Shown: positions 30,674 to 39,778, counted from the stretch's first letter. The stretch is 52,037 nt of DNA from an uncultured Agathobaculum sp. (GCA_934504345.1 CAKSVR010000012.1:1-52037); one strand, 5' to 3'. The notes: a model not told the origin generated them from the letters alone. Numbers and translations: made by a program.

Positions 30674-31594
30674 TCACTTCAGCAGCGTGTCCGTATACTG
30701 CTGGAATCTTGCATCGTCTTCCACCTGTTTTTTATAGGCTGCATAAGCCTCCGCCAGTGTTTCATATTTCGTCTTGTCTTTGGTATACTCCTTAAAGGTG
30801 CTGTAACTGTTGATATGGTCCGCAATCGCAACATATTTTTGGCCGTTGTTGACTCGGGTCGCGGTGGTCGTTTCAGAGATGTAATAGCCGCCGCTCGCCG
30901 GGCTGATAATGACCGGTATCTGCTTTGTCGCACCGACGGTATTGGTATCGACCGATGTCCAGAACAAATAGCGGTCGCTCTTGTTCGTGGAACTGCCGAG
31001 AAACGCCCATGTGCCATTTTTCAGCAGGCTGTCGCTTTTAATCTCCGCCACCACCTTGGGCACCATAGTGGAATTGGGGCACTTCGAGTCGATCTCAAAA
31101 TTCTGATTTTTGTTCAGTGTCGGTAAAATGCCGGTCCGATCGAGTATTTTGTGCAGATCCTCGTTCCAGTCGATCGTGCCGCCCGCTGTGCTCTTGCCTT
31201 TCCAGTCAAACACGATCACAGCCGCTGCGCTGTCATAATATACCTCGCATTCTCCGCCCGCGGTAGGGATTCCTTTCCAGTTTACGGTATCTCCTTGCTC
31301 CTTATAATGGGTAACGCCTGCAATTGTAATGGGATCTCTCGACTGCCAGTCATCCTGCTTCTGCTTCAGCTTGACCGTCTTTCTCATGTTGTCGCTGTCC
31401 TGCTCCGTAACCGCAGCCAGCACATCGATATACGCCGCCCGCACCTCGATGATGTCGGATGCCTCCAGACTTCTCTCGATGTACTGTATCAGCGCCGGTA
31501 TCATAAACGCCGCAAGAATCGCCAGAATGACCAGCACAACGATCAATTCGACCAGCGTAAAGCCCTTGCGGGTATTTTTCTCTTTCTTCTGCAT
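30674..31594 (-). CDS. Type IV pilin-like (pseudopilin) protein
   Basis: 306 residues. The leader MQKKEKNTRKG ends at a prepilin peptidase site (cut after Gly11), followed by FTLVELIVVLVILAILAAFMIPAL with the conserved Glu16 (Glu5 of the mature protein). A long amphipathic helix leads to a C-terminal globular part of about 250 residues, larger than most pseudopilins. That part is Ser/Thr/Lys-rich with YYDSAAAVIVFDWKGKS and YISETTTATRVNNGQKY. No prepilin peptidase, ATPase or secretion genes are next to it. It may be a minor subunit of a machine encoded elsewhere or a ComG-like protein. Confidence 0.8.
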   Translation of the reverse strand: MQKKEKNTRKGFTLVELIVVLVILAILAAFMIPALIQYIERSLEASDIIEVRAAYIDVLAAVTEQDSDNMRKTVKLKQKQDDWQSRDPITIAGVTHYKEQGDTVNWKGIPTAGGECEVYYDSAAAVIVFDWKGKSTAGGTIDWNEDLHKILDRTGILPTLNKNQNFEIDSKCPNSTMVPKVVAEIKSDSLLKNGTWAFLGSSTNKSDRYLFWTSVDTNTVGATKQIPVIISPASGGYYISETTTATRVNNGQKYVAIADHINSYSTFKEYTKDKTKYETLAEAYAAYKKQVEDDARFQQYTDTLLK

Positions 31595-31608
31595 TTTATC
31601 AGCACCTT

Positions 31609-33864
31609 TTACTGCGTTTCAGCTAATCTAAGGCGCGCCTTCAGCGCGCTGTACCGTCTGCCCTTCTGGTTGTTATTTACCATATACGCTACCACATCCT
31701 GGCTGCCGACGATAACGAGCAGGCGCTTTGCGCGTGTGATCGCGGTGTAGAGAATGTTGCGCGTGAGCAGACGGCGCGGCAGACCGTCCGACAGGGCGAG
31801 CACCACCGCGTCAAACTCGCTGCCCTGCGATTTATGTACGGTGACGGCATACGCCAGCTCCAGCTCGTTCAGCATATCGAAGGTGTAGGTCGCAATGCGG
31901 TCGTCAAAGCGTATCACCATGCACTCCTGCTGCGGATAGATACGCACGATCTCGCCAACGTCGCCGTTGAACACGCCCGTGCCGGTTTCGTCCTCGCCCG
32001 GCTTCTCCCACACGATGTCGTAGTTGTTCCGTACCTGCATCACGCGGTCGCCCTCACGGAATATCCAGTCACCGAAGCGTTTTTCGAGCTTGCTCTCGCT
32101 CGGCGGGTTGAGCGCCTCCTGCAGGCGGCGGTTGAGCGGTATCGTGCCGCTGCCCTGCCGCTTTGCGGGCGAGAGCACCTGAATCTGCGAGGCCGCAAAG
32201 CCGTAGTGCCGCGGCAGGCGCTGGGCGCACAGCTGCGCCACAGTTTCGATCACCGAGGCTGCATCCGCGCGTTTCATAAAGAAAAAGTCGCCGTCCGCGC
32301 CGGATGGCTTGGGCATTTCGCCCGCATTGACCGCGTGGGCGTTCATTACAATGTCGGACTGCTGCGCCTGCCGGAAGATCTCGGTCAGCTGGATGGTCGG
32401 CACGCGATGCGAGGTGATAAGGTCGCGCAGAAAGTTGCCCGGGCCGACTGGCGGGAGCTGATCGGCATCGCCGACGAGCACGAGCCGTGCGCCGTGCGGC
32501 AGCGCGTTTATGAGCGCCTGCATGAGCGTGATGTCCACCATGGAAACCTCATCCAGAATGACGGCATCACATTCGAGCGGATTTGTCACGCTGCGGGCAA
32601 ACACCGTGCGGCCGCCGCCCGCAAAGCCTGCCTCGAGCAGCCGGTGAATGGTCTTGGCCTCCATGCCGGTCAGGTCGGAAAGGCGTTTTGCAGCGCGGCC
32701 GGTCGGCGCGGCGAGCAGCGTATTCAGGCCGAGCGCCTCGAACACCTGCAAAATGCCGCGCACGGTGGTCGTTTTGCCCGTGCCCGGGCCGCCGGTCAGG
32801 ATAACAAGGCCGTTGCGCGCCGCCGTGGAGATGGCAAGCTGCTGTTTCGCGGAAAAAGTGAGCTCACTGCTCTCCAAAAGCGCCGAAAGCAGCTCGTCCA
32901 CGTTGAAATCGTACTCATAATTACGCTCTGCCATATTGCCGAGCATCTCCGCGAGGTAGGCCTCCGCATCGTGCATATCGCGCAGATACACCGCATCGCG
33001 GTCCGCGATGAACTCGCGCACCAGCCGTCCGCTCTCCTGCAAACGGGTGATGCCGTTCAGTGCGCGATCCTCGTCCACCGTCACATCGTCGTCGCTGAGC
33101 AGCACGCAGACCGCGTACAGCAGCTTCTCCACCGGGATGAACGTGTGGCCGTTGTTCAGGTTGAACGACAGCGTGTACAAAATGCCCGCATCCACGCGCT
33201 CATCGCTCAGCAGCGACAGGCCGAGCTCCATCGCCAGCCCGTCCGCCAGCTTGAAATCCACATCATAGTACGGGTCGCACAGCAGATACGGGTTCTCGCA
33301 CAGCGCATCGATGGCACTGTCGTGCAGGCGCTTGTACAGCAGCGGTGTGAGCGTGACAGGCAGGCCGTGCTCGTTCAGGAAGTCCATCAGCAGGCGCATC
33401 TCGCTCTGTTCGGTGAACTGGCGGCCGATCTCCTTTGCCTTGCGGTCGGTGATGCCGCGCAGCTCGGAAAGGCGCTCGGGCTCGTGCATGAGGATGTCGA
33501 ACGTGTCCTCACCGAACTTTTCCGCAATTTTCGCAGCCAGCCGCGGGCCGATGCCGCGGATAAGGCCCGAGCCGAGGTAATCCGCGATGCCGCGCACCGA
33601 GCTCGGCAGCCGGCGCTCGAACTGCACGGCGGTGAACTGCTCGCCGTAGGTCGGGTGTGTTACCCAGCTGCCGGTGAGGATGACCTCCTCGCCCAGCCCG
33701 ATATTCGGGAACGAGCCCGTCGCCGTGACCTCCGCGCCGTTCTCCGCGGCAAGGCGCAGCACAGCGTAGCCGTTTTCCGGATTATAGAAAACGATCTGCT
33801 CTACTGCGCCGCGCACGATCAAATATTCCTTTTCGTCCAACGTTCCACCGTCCCCACTCGTCAT
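31609..33864 (-). CDS. recD2: ATP-dependent DNA helicase RecD2 (RecD-like, SF1B)
   Basis: 751 residues from ATG 33864, which overlaps the upstream stop (ATGA). A TTG nine codons later is an alternative start, since KEYLIVRGAVEQIVFYNPENGYAVL is the family N-terminus. An OB-like region and helix-hairpin-helix repeats occupy about 60-260. Walker A (VILTGGPGTGKTTTVRG) lies near 355, DEVSMVDI is Walker B, and GDADQLPPVGPGNFLRDLI is motif III. VTVHKSQGSEFDAVVLAL and YTAITRAKRLLVIVG are the C-terminal motifs. RecD2 is a 5-to-3-prime helicase in DNA repair, found in organisms without RecBC. Confidence 0.95.
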   Translation of the reverse strand: MTSGDGGTLDEKEYLIVRGAVEQIVFYNPENGYAVLRLAAENGAEVTATGSFPNIGLGEEVILTGSWVTHPTYGEQFTAVQFERRLPSSVRGIADYLGSGLIRGIGPRLAAKIAEKFGEDTFDILMHEPERLSELRGITDRKAKEIGRQFTEQSEMRLLMDFLNEHGLPVTLTPLLYKRLHDSAIDALCENPYLLCDPYYDVDFKLADGLAMELGLSLLSDERVDAGILYTLSFNLNNGHTFIPVEKLLYAVCVLLSDDDVTVDEDRALNGITRLQESGRLVREFIADRDAVYLRDMHDAEAYLAEMLGNMAERNYEYDFNVDELLSALLESSELTFSAKQQLAISTAARNGLVILTGGPGTGKTTTVRGILQVFEALGLNTLLAAPTGRAAKRLSDLTGMEAKTIHRLLEAGFAGGGRTVFARSVTNPLECDAVILDEVSMVDITLMQALINALPHGARLVLVGDADQLPPVGPGNFLRDLITSHRVPTIQLTEIFRQAQQSDIVMNAHAVNAGEMPKPSGADGDFFFMKRADAASVIETVAQLCAQRLPRHYGFAASQIQVLSPAKRQGSGTIPLNRRLQEALNPPSESKLEKRFGDWIFREGDRVMQVRNNYDIVWEKPGEDETGTGVFNGDVGEIVRIYPQQECMVIRFDDRIATYTFDMLNELELAYAVTVHKSQGSEFDAVVLALSDGLPRRLLTRNILYTAITRAKRLLVIVGSQDVVAYMVNNNQKGRRYSALKARLRLAETQ

Positions 33865-34160
33865 TCCAGATATGTGATGTCCTGCCGCGCTGCCATGTGC
33901 TTGGCGATGTTCTGGCCCTGTCCGCTGCCGATCTCCACGAATGTGATGAGCAGACCGGAAAAATACTGGCGCCGCACGCGCAGCGCCGCGCGGATCAGGT
34001 GTTCGCTGACCGCATCGCAGCCGTCGCCGTACAGTGTCAGCTCCGCCGAGCCGTGCAGCTGTAAGCACCGCGCCGCCACGAGCTCGGCGATGGTGTGCAG
34101 CACGGTGTAAAATCCCACGGCTGCAAAAATTGCCAGAATAGATTGCAGAAAAACAGACAT
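33861..34160 (-). CDS. Small membrane-anchored protein, unknown
   Basis: 99 residues starting at ATG 34160 with a GGAGGGA ribosome site. Residues 4-24 (FLQSILAIFAAVGFYTVLHTI) form one membrane helix; the rest is soluble (RCLQLHGSAELTLYGDGCDAVSEHLIRAALRVRRQYFSGLLITFVEIGSG). I do not recognise the family. The stop overlaps the recD2 start, so it is translationally coupled to recD2; a functional link is only suggested. Confidence 0.7.
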   Translation of the reverse strand: MSVFLQSILAIFAAVGFYTVLHTIAELVAARCLQLHGSAELTLYGDGCDAVSEHLIRAALRVRRQYFSGLLITFVEIGSGQGQNIAKHMAARQDITYLE

Positions 34161-34255
34161 GAGCGTTCCCTCCTGCCCTCAGATTATGCGGATAGGAAAC
34201 ACTTTGTTACCATATAGTATAGCACAATTGTTCGGAGAAGTAAATCACTGCGTTC

Positions 34256-34439
34256 AGAGTGAAGAGTGAAGAGCGTGTTGTGGTTGACCGACGCGGTAAT
34301 CAGATTCAGCAGTGCAATCCAGAGAGGAATGGCTTTCTAAACCATTTGCAGCTTTATAATCGCAAGGGCGGCCATCGGCCGCCCTTACAGCATGAGATCC
34401 CCTCGTTTTCTTCACTCTCAACTCTCCACTCTTCACTCT
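34256..34439. repeat. Palindromic-ended intergenic element with GAGTGAAGAG arms
   Basis: Left end (34256-34275, GAGTGAAGAG words) and right end (about 34410-34439, CTCTCCACTCTTCACTCTC-like) are inverted copies and resemble the arms at 10046-10173. The interior holds a perfect AAGGGCGGCC/GGCCGCCCTT hairpin around 34367-34389. No gene. Confidence 0.65.
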
Positions 34440-34444
34440 CTCAA

Positions 34445-34663
34445 TTAGGTTTCGTGCTCTCTGCACCACGCATTGAGCGTTTCCCTGTCCGTGCCCCGCA
34501 TCGGGTACGCTGTGCCGCAGCCGCGGCTGTTCGGCGGCAGCGCGATGCTCTCAGGCTGGTTTTCCGGCTCCCGCGCCGCGACAGACGGCTTGCTGCACCG
34601 CATCCACGCAAACGCTTTCTCTGCGGCCTTCATCTGATTCCGGTTTTCGCTGTTTTTCGGCAT
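34445..34663 (-). CDS. Small hypothetical protein
   Basis: 72 residues from ATG 34663, preceded by GGGAGGG at 8 bases. An in-frame ATG 75 bases earlier lies next to the tuf terminator and is unlikely. Soluble, rich in charged and Cys/Arg residues (AAEKAFAWMRCSKPSV, LNAWCREHET), no motif recognised. It lies alone between the tuf terminator and a repeat, so it may be a real small gene or a chance frame. Confidence 0.4.
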   Translation of the reverse strand: MPKNSENRNQMKAAEKAFAWMRCSKPSVAAREPENQPESIALPPNSRGCGTAYPMRGTDRETLNAWCREHET

Positions 34664-34715
34664 AACTGCATCCCTCCCGGACACAGTATGTGCAGAAAAT
34701 GTCGTTTTATGCACG

Positions 34716-34746
34716 AAAAAGCTCCCATGCCGAAGCATGGGAGCTT
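34716..34746 (-). terminator. Terminator of the str operon (after tuf)
   Basis: AAGCTCCCATGC pairs perfectly with GCATGGGAGCTT around CGAA. The minus strand continues TTTTTCGTGC. Confidence 0.93.
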
Positions 34747-34778
34747 GTAAATCGCGTTATGCTAAGTTGCGCTTAAGA

Positions 34779-35981
34779 TTAAGCGTTGATAGCGGTAACA
34801 ACGCCGGAACCTACGGTGCGGCCACCCTCACGGATAGCGAAACGCAGGCCTTCCTCGATAGCGATCGGGGTGATCAGCTCAACGTCCATCTCAACGTTGT
34901 CGCCCGGCATGCACATCTCAGTGCCTTCCGGCAGAGTGATAACGCCAGTAACGTCGGTGGTACGGAAGTAGAACTGCGGACGGTAGTTGTTGAAGAACGG
35001 AGTATGACGGCCGCCCTCTTCCTTCTTCAGAACGTAAACCTGACCGTGGAACTTGGTGTGCGGGTGGATAGAGCCCGGCTTAGCCAGAACCTGGCCACGC
35101 TCAACCTCGTTCTTCTGGATACCACGGAGCAGAGCGCCGATGTTGTCGCCTGCTTCAGCGTAGTCGAGCAGCTTGCGGAACATCTCGATGCCGGTAACGA
35201 CGGTCTTGCGCGGAGCGTCCATCAGACCAACGATCTCAACTTCCTCGCCCATCTTCAGCTGGCCACGCTCTACACGGCCGGTAGCAACGGTACCACGACC
35301 GGTGATGGAGAATACGTCCTCGACCGGCATGATGAACGGCTTGTCAGCAGCACGATCCGGGGTCGGGATATAGGAGTCAACAGCGTCCATCAGCTCGCGG
35401 ATGCAAGCGTACTCCGGAGCGTTCGGATCGGTGGAATCAGAGGTCAGAACGTTCAGAGCGGAACCACGGATAACCGGTACGTCGTCGCCCGGGAAGTCGT
35501 AAGAGCTCAGCAGCTCACGGATCTCCATCTCAACGAGATCGAGCAGCTCCGGATCGTCAACCTGGTCAGCCTTGTTCATGAATACAACGATATACGGTAC
35601 GCCTACCTGACGGGACAGCAGGATGTGCTCGCGGGTCTGCGGCATCGGGCCGTCAGCTGCGGATACAACCAGGATAGCGCCGTCCATCTGAGCAGCACCG
35701 GTGATCATGTTCTTGACGTAGTCAGCATGGCCCGGGCAGTCAACGTGAGCGTAGTGACGGTTAGCGGTGTGGTACTCAACGTGTGCGGTGTTGATGGTAA
35801 TGCCGCGCTCCTTCTCCTCCGGTGCCTTGTCGATGGAGTCGTATGCCTGATACTCAGCATCGCCCTCGAGAGCCAGAACCTTGGTGATTGCAGCGGTCAG
35901 AGTGGTCTTGCCGTGGTCAACGTGGCCGATAGTGCCGATGTTAACGTGCGGCAGAGAACGGTCAAATTTTTCCTTTGCCAT
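34779..35981 (-). CDS. tuf: Elongation factor Tu
   Basis: 400 residues. G1 (GHVDHGKTTLTAAITK), effector EEKERGITINTAHVEY, G3 (DCPGHADYVKNMITGAAQ) and G4 (NKAD) are intact, and the C-terminal barrels end REGGRTVGSGVVTAINA. EF-Tu delivers aminoacyl-tRNA to the ribosome. It is the last gene of the str operon, 92 bases after fusA, with an AGGAGG ribosome site. Codon use is strongly biased, as expected for a highly expressed gene. Confidence 0.98.
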   Translation of the reverse strand: MAKEKFDRSLPHVNIGTIGHVDHGKTTLTAAITKVLALEGDAEYQAYDSIDKAPEEKERGITINTAHVEYHTANRHYAHVDCPGHADYVKNMITGAAQMDGAILVVSAADGPMPQTREHILLSRQVGVPYIVVFMNKADQVDDPELLDLVEMEIRELLSSYDFPGDDVPVIRGSALNVLTSDSTDPNAPEYACIRELMDAVDSYIPTPDRAADKPFIMPVEDVFSITGRGTVATGRVERGQLKMGEEVEIVGLMDAPRKTVVTGIEMFRKLLDYAEAGDNIGALLRGIQKNEVERGQVLAKPGSIHPHTKFHGQVYVLKKEEGGRHTPFFNNYRPQFYFRTTDVTGVITLPEGTEMCMPGDNVEMDVELITPIAIEEGLRFAIREGGRTVGSGVVTAINA

Positions 35982-36073
35982 TGTGGATTTCCTCCTCGTA
36001 AAATGAAATCTAAGTCACGATAAACTTATTCTACTTCAAATTGCATGAAAATGCAATAGGCAGAGCAGATATT

Positions 36074-38179
36074 TTAGTCGTTGTTTTTGGTGCGCGAGTC
36101 GATGATCTTCTCCTGAATGCTCTTCGGCACTTCAGTGTAGTGGCTCGGCTGCATGGTGTACTGGCCACGGCCCTGCGTACGGGAACGCAGAGTGGTAGCG
36201 TAACCAAACATCTCGCTCAGCGGTACAGCAGCGGAGATCGCCTGTACGCCGCCGCGCGGCTCCATGCCCTGAATCTGGCCGCGGCGGGAGTTCAGGTCGC
36301 CGATAACGTCGCCCATGTACTCTTCCGGAACCAGAACGTCTACCTGCATGATCGGCTCCATCAGAACCGGGTCAGCCTTCTTCATCGCTTCCTTGAACGC
36401 CATAGAACCGGCGATCTTGAACGCCATCTCAGAAGAGTCGACTTCGTGGTAAGAACCATCATACAGAGTAACCTTGACGTCAACTACCGGGTAGCCTGCG
36501 AGGATACCAGCCTGCATAGCGCCCTGGATACCCTGGTTAACCGGCTCGATATATTCCTTCGGGATTGCACCGCCAACGATCTTGTTGATGAACTCGTAGC
36601 CCTTGCCGGACTCGTTCGGCTCAACGATGATCTTAACGTGGCCGTACTGACCCTTACCACCGGACTGACGAGCGTACTTCTGGTCGACGTCAGCGGAGCG
36701 GCGGATGGTCTCCTTGTAAGCAACCTGAGGAGAACCTACGTTAGCCTCTACCTTGAACTCGCGCAGCAGACGGTCAACGATGATCTCCAGATGAAGCTCG
36801 CCCATGCCAGCGATGATGGTCTGGCCGGTCTCTTCATCGGTGTAGGTCTTGAAGGTCGGGTCCTCTTCAGCCAGCTTGGCGAGAGCGATACCCATCTTTT
36901 CCTGACCAGCCTTGGTCTTCGGCTCGATCGCGACACGGATAACCGGGTCCGGGAACTCCATAGACTCGAGGATGATCGGGTGCTTCTCATCACAGAGCGT
37001 GTCGCCCGTGGTGGTGTTCTTGAAGCCGATGCCTGCAGCGATATCGCCGGAGTATACGCAGTCGATATCCTGACGATGGTTTGCATGCATCTGAAGAATA
37101 CGGCCCAGACGCTCGCGGGTGTCCTTGGTCGCATTGAGGACAGAGGAACCAGCAGTTACGGTACCGGAGTATACACGGAAGAACGTCAGACGGCCAACGA
37201 ACGGGTCGGTAGCGATCTTGAACGCCAGTGCAGAGAACGGAGCCTCGTCGGAAGACGGGCGGGAGTCCTCTTCGTCGGTCTGCGGGTTTACGCCCTTGAT
37301 GTCCGGGATGTCGGTCGGAGCCGGCATGTACTCGATAACAGCATCGAGCAGGGGCTGAACGCCCTTGTTGCGGTAAGCGGTGCCGCAGAGGACCGGAACG
37401 ATCTCGTTTGCGATACAGCCCTTGCGGATCGCAGCCTTGACTTCCTTAATGGTCAGCTCTTCGCCCTCGAGGTACTTCATCATGAGGTCCTCGTCGAGCT
37501 CTGCAACGTGCTCCCACAGCTCATCATGATACTGCTGAGCCTTCTCCATCATGTCAGCCGGGATATCCTCGTCGCGGATGTCCTTGCCGAGGTCATCATA
37601 GTAAACCTCTGCACGCATGGTGATGAGGTCAACGATGCCCTTGAAGGTGTCCTCGGAGCCGATCGGCAGCTGTACCGGAACGGCGTTGCACTTCAGACGA
37701 TCCTTCATCATGTGAACAACGTTGTAGAAGTCCGCGCCCATGATGTCCATCTTGTTGACGAACGCCATACGCGGAACCTTGTACTTGTCAGCCTGATGCC
37801 AAACGGTCTCAGACTGCGGCTCTACGCCGCCCTTTGCGCAGAATACGGTTACGGAACCGTCCAGAACGCGCAGGGAGCGCTCTACCTCTACGGTAAAGTC
37901 AACGTGGCCCGGGGTGTCGATGATGTTGATACGATGCTCCGGGAACTGATGAGTAGAACCGGACCAGTGGCAGGTGGTAGCTGCGGAGGTGATGGTGATA
38001 CCACGCTCCTGCTCCTGCTCCATCCAGTCCATGGTAGCGGTACCGTCGTGGGTATCGCCGATCTTATGGTTTACACCGGTGTAATAAAGAATACGCTCGG
38101 TGGTAGTGGTCTTACCGGCGTCGATGTGCGCCATGATGCCGATATTTCTGGTTCTTTCCAGGGAATATTCTCTAGGCAT
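36074..38179 (-). CDS. fusA: Elongation factor G
   Basis: 701 residues. MPREYSLERTRNIGIMAHIDAGKTTTTERILYYTG holds G1; DTPGHVDFTVEVERSLRVLDG is G3; NKMD is G4. The later EF-G domains are recognisable (VEANVGSPQVAYKETIRR, GHVKIIVEPNESG, GRGQYTMQPSHYTEVP). It drives translocation and, with RRF, ribosome recycling. Located between rpsG (39-base gap) and tuf, the usual str order. A second open frame runs antisense over its full length and is judged a codon-bias shadow. Confidence 0.98.
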   Translation of the reverse strand: MPREYSLERTRNIGIMAHIDAGKTTTTERILYYTGVNHKIGDTHDGTATMDWMEQEQERGITITSAATTCHWSGSTHQFPEHRINIIDTPGHVDFTVEVERSLRVLDGSVTVFCAKGGVEPQSETVWHQADKYKVPRMAFVNKMDIMGADFYNVVHMMKDRLKCNAVPVQLPIGSEDTFKGIVDLITMRAEVYYDDLGKDIRDEDIPADMMEKAQQYHDELWEHVAELDEDLMMKYLEGEELTIKEVKAAIRKGCIANEIVPVLCGTAYRNKGVQPLLDAVIEYMPAPTDIPDIKGVNPQTDEEDSRPSSDEAPFSALAFKIATDPFVGRLTFFRVYSGTVTAGSSVLNATKDTRERLGRILQMHANHRQDIDCVYSGDIAAGIGFKNTTTGDTLCDEKHPIILESMEFPDPVIRVAIEPKTKAGQEKMGIALAKLAEEDPTFKTYTDEETGQTIIAGMGELHLEIIVDRLLREFKVEANVGSPQVAYKETIRRSADVDQKYARQSGGKGQYGHVKIIVEPNESGKGYEFINKIVGGAIPKEYIEPVNQGIQGAMQAGILAGYPVVDVKVTLYDGSYHEVDSSEMAFKIAGSMAFKEAMKKADPVLMEPIMQVDVLVPEEYMGDVIGDLNSRRGQIQGMEPRGGVQAISAAVPLSEMFGYATTLRSRTQGRGQYTMQPSHYTEVPKSIQEKIIDSRTKNND

Positions 38180-38218
38180 ATTGCTCTCCTTTCAAAGCGT
38201 TATGCGGAAACCGACAGA

Positions 38219-38689
38219 TTAGTAACGGTAGTGAGCGAAAGCCTTGTTCGCCTCTGCCATCTTGTGGGTATCCTCGCGCTTCTTAACAGCACCGCCCAGG
38301 TTGTTGCAGGCATCCATGATCTCGCCAGCCAGACGCTCACGCATGGTCTTCTCAGAACGAGCGCGAGAGTACTTGGTGATCCAGCGAAGGCCCAGGGTCT
38401 GACGACGCTCCGGACGAACTTCCATCGGGACCTGATAGGTGGCGCCGCCTACACGGCGAGCCTTAACTTCGAGCGACGGCATGATGTTCTCCATCGCCTC
38501 GGTGAATACTTCCAGCGGTTCACGTCCGGTCTTCTCACGGACAATATCGAAAGCACCGTAAACAACCTTCTGCGAAACGCCCTTCTTGCCGTCGAGCATG
38601 ATAGAGTTTACCAGCTTGGTGACGAGCTTGGAATTATAAAGCGGATCGGGCAGAACGTCTCTCTTGGGGACATTACCTCTTCTTGGCAC
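38219..38689 (-). CDS. rpsG: 30S ribosomal protein S7
   Basis: 156 residues, the normal S7 length, with a GTG start at 38689 (GGAGG 9 bases upstream). A preceding in-frame ATG would put the ribosome site inside the gene. PRRGNVPKRDVLPDPLYNSKLVTKLVNSIMLDGKKGVSQKVVY and RRVGGATYQVPMEVRPERRQTLGLRWI are family hallmarks. S7 nucleates assembly of the 30S head and in many bacteria represses its own operon. The unusually long folded spacer upstream, separating it from rpsL, is notable. Confidence 0.97.
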   Translation of the reverse strand: MPRRGNVPKRDVLPDPLYNSKLVTKLVNSIMLDGKKGVSQKVVYGAFDIVREKTGREPLEVFTEAMENIMPSLEVKARRVGGATYQVPMEVRPERRQTLGLRWITKYSRARSEKTMRERLAGEIMDACNNLGGAVKKREDTHKMAEANKAFAHYRY

Positions 38690-39023
38690 TTTACTTCCCT
38701 CCTTCAAAAATATTTGATTTCATAGGTACTTCGGCGGATGTTTGGCCGCCGTTGTTCATGCCTGTCCGAGGTAAAGGCCCGATTATACAATCGGAACTAA
38801 AATGCCTCAGACAAAGCATAGCTGCTTTGCTGAAAAATAACTTTCTCGCAAAACCTTGTGGGTTGGCTCCTTGGCGGAGTAATTTCAGCCAGTACATATT
38901 GTAATGTACTCGCGTTTTGAGCAAGTATGGTCGTGCAGGTCAAGGCGCGTCCCGCACGCCGCGTACAAAGGTACGCAAGTGTGGGCGCAACGCAGAGATG
39001 CGCGATCAGACGCCGCTCAAAAA
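38690..39023. repeat. Highly folded spacer between rpsL and rpsG
   Basis: 334 bases with no gene on either strand. Several perfect inverted pairs occur: TTTTGAGC (38915-38922) with GCTCAAAA (39015-39022), GCGTAC with GTACGC (38961-38976), AGTACAT with ATGTACT (38891-38910), CAAAGCA with TGCTTTG (38812-38829), and GCTGAAA (38829) with TTTCAGC (38883). It looks like an inserted repeat element that now forms an RNA structure inside the str transcript. Confidence 0.7.
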
Positions 39024-39443
39024 TTACTTGCCGGCCTTCGGGCGCTTAGCGCCATACTTGGAGCGGGCCTGACGACGGTTAGCAACACCCTGGGTATCCA
39101 GAGTACCACGGATGATGTGGTAACGAACACCAGGAAGGTCCTTTACACGACCGCCGCGAACCATAACTACGGAGTGCTCCTGCAGGTTGTGGCCTTCACC
39201 CGGGATGTAAGCGGAAACTTCCATCTGGTTGGTCAGCTTTACACGAGCTACCTTACGAAGAGCAGAGTTCGGCTTCTTCGGGGTCATGGTCTTAACCGTG
39301 GTGCAAACGCCGCGCTTCTGCGGAGCGGACTGATCGGTAGCCTTCTTCTTCTGAGAGTTGTAGCCTACCTGAAGAGCCGGTGCCGTAGACTTGGTAACGA
39401 CTGCCTCACGACCCTTACGGACGAGTTGGTTAAAAGTTGGCAT
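39024..39443 (-). CDS. rpsL: 30S ribosomal protein S12
   Basis: 139 residues from ATG 39443 (GGAGG 7 bases upstream); an ATG seven codons earlier is rejected for the same ribosome-site reason. MPTFNQLVRKGREAVV, TPKKPNSALRKVARV, YIPGEGHNLQEHSVVMVRGGRVKDLPGVRYH and the basic tail are diagnostic. Lys in TPKKPNS and in GGRVKDLPG are the wild-type forms at the positions where streptomycin resistance arises, so no such mutation is seen. S12 shapes the decoding centre. Confidence 0.98.
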   Translation of the reverse strand: MPTFNQLVRKGREAVVTKSTAPALQVGYNSQKKKATDQSAPQKRGVCTTVKTMTPKKPNSALRKVARVKLTNQMEVSAYIPGEGHNLQEHSVVMVRGGRVKDLPGVRYHIIRGTLDTQGVANRRQARSKYGAKRPKAGK

Positions 39444-39506
39444 TTTATTTCCTCCTTCTTTCAAAGATATTTATGAAAAGCGCGTTTTGCGCGATTCAAC
39501 AAAAAA

Positions 39507-39749
39507 TCAGTGCAGAACAACGACTACCGCCGCGCCGACATCAATGCCGACCGCATCGCCGAGTTCTGTCATCGTGGTGACCTCGGTAACTTCCATACCG
39601 TGTTCACTGCAAAGCTCATAGATCGGACCAACGACTCGTTTTTCTGCATCCAGCGCAACAAAGACCTGTGCGGCTGCGCCGTCCCGAATCGCTTTTTTCG
39701 ACTGCTTTACACCGATCACCTTGTGCGCCGTGCGAAGTTCTGAAAGCAT
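39507..39749 (-). CDS. L7Ae/L30e-family ribosomal-type protein (YbxF-like)
   Basis: 80 residues from ATG 39749 after AGGAGG; an ATG 21 bases upstream is rejected. MLSELRTAHKVIGVKQSKKAIRDGAAAQVFVALDAE is the L7Ae-type N-terminus, where bacterial YbxF/YlxQ proteins bind kink-turn RNA. ELCSEHGMEVTEVTTMTELGDAVGIDVGAAVVVVL is the C-terminal part. In Firmicutes this gene typically lies between rpoC and rpsL, as here. It is the first gene after a strong promoter and leads the str transcript. Confidence 0.9.
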   Translation of the reverse strand: MLSELRTAHKVIGVKQSKKAIRDGAAAQVFVALDAEKRVVGPIYELCSEHGMEVTEVTTMTELGDAVGIDVGAAVVVVLH

Positions 39750-39778
39750 AATAACCCTCCTATACGGCATACTCCCAT

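Noticed and set aside
34737..36023. 428-codon plus-strand frame over tuf
   Set aside because: Shadow of EF-Tu codon bias.
36041..38725. 894-codon plus-strand frame over fusA and rpsG
   Set aside because: Same codon-bias shadow; EF-G and S7 on the minus strand are unmistakable.
38904..39476. 190-codon plus-strand frame over rpsL and the folded spacer
   Set aside because: Antisense to S12 for most of its length and without a ribosome site.
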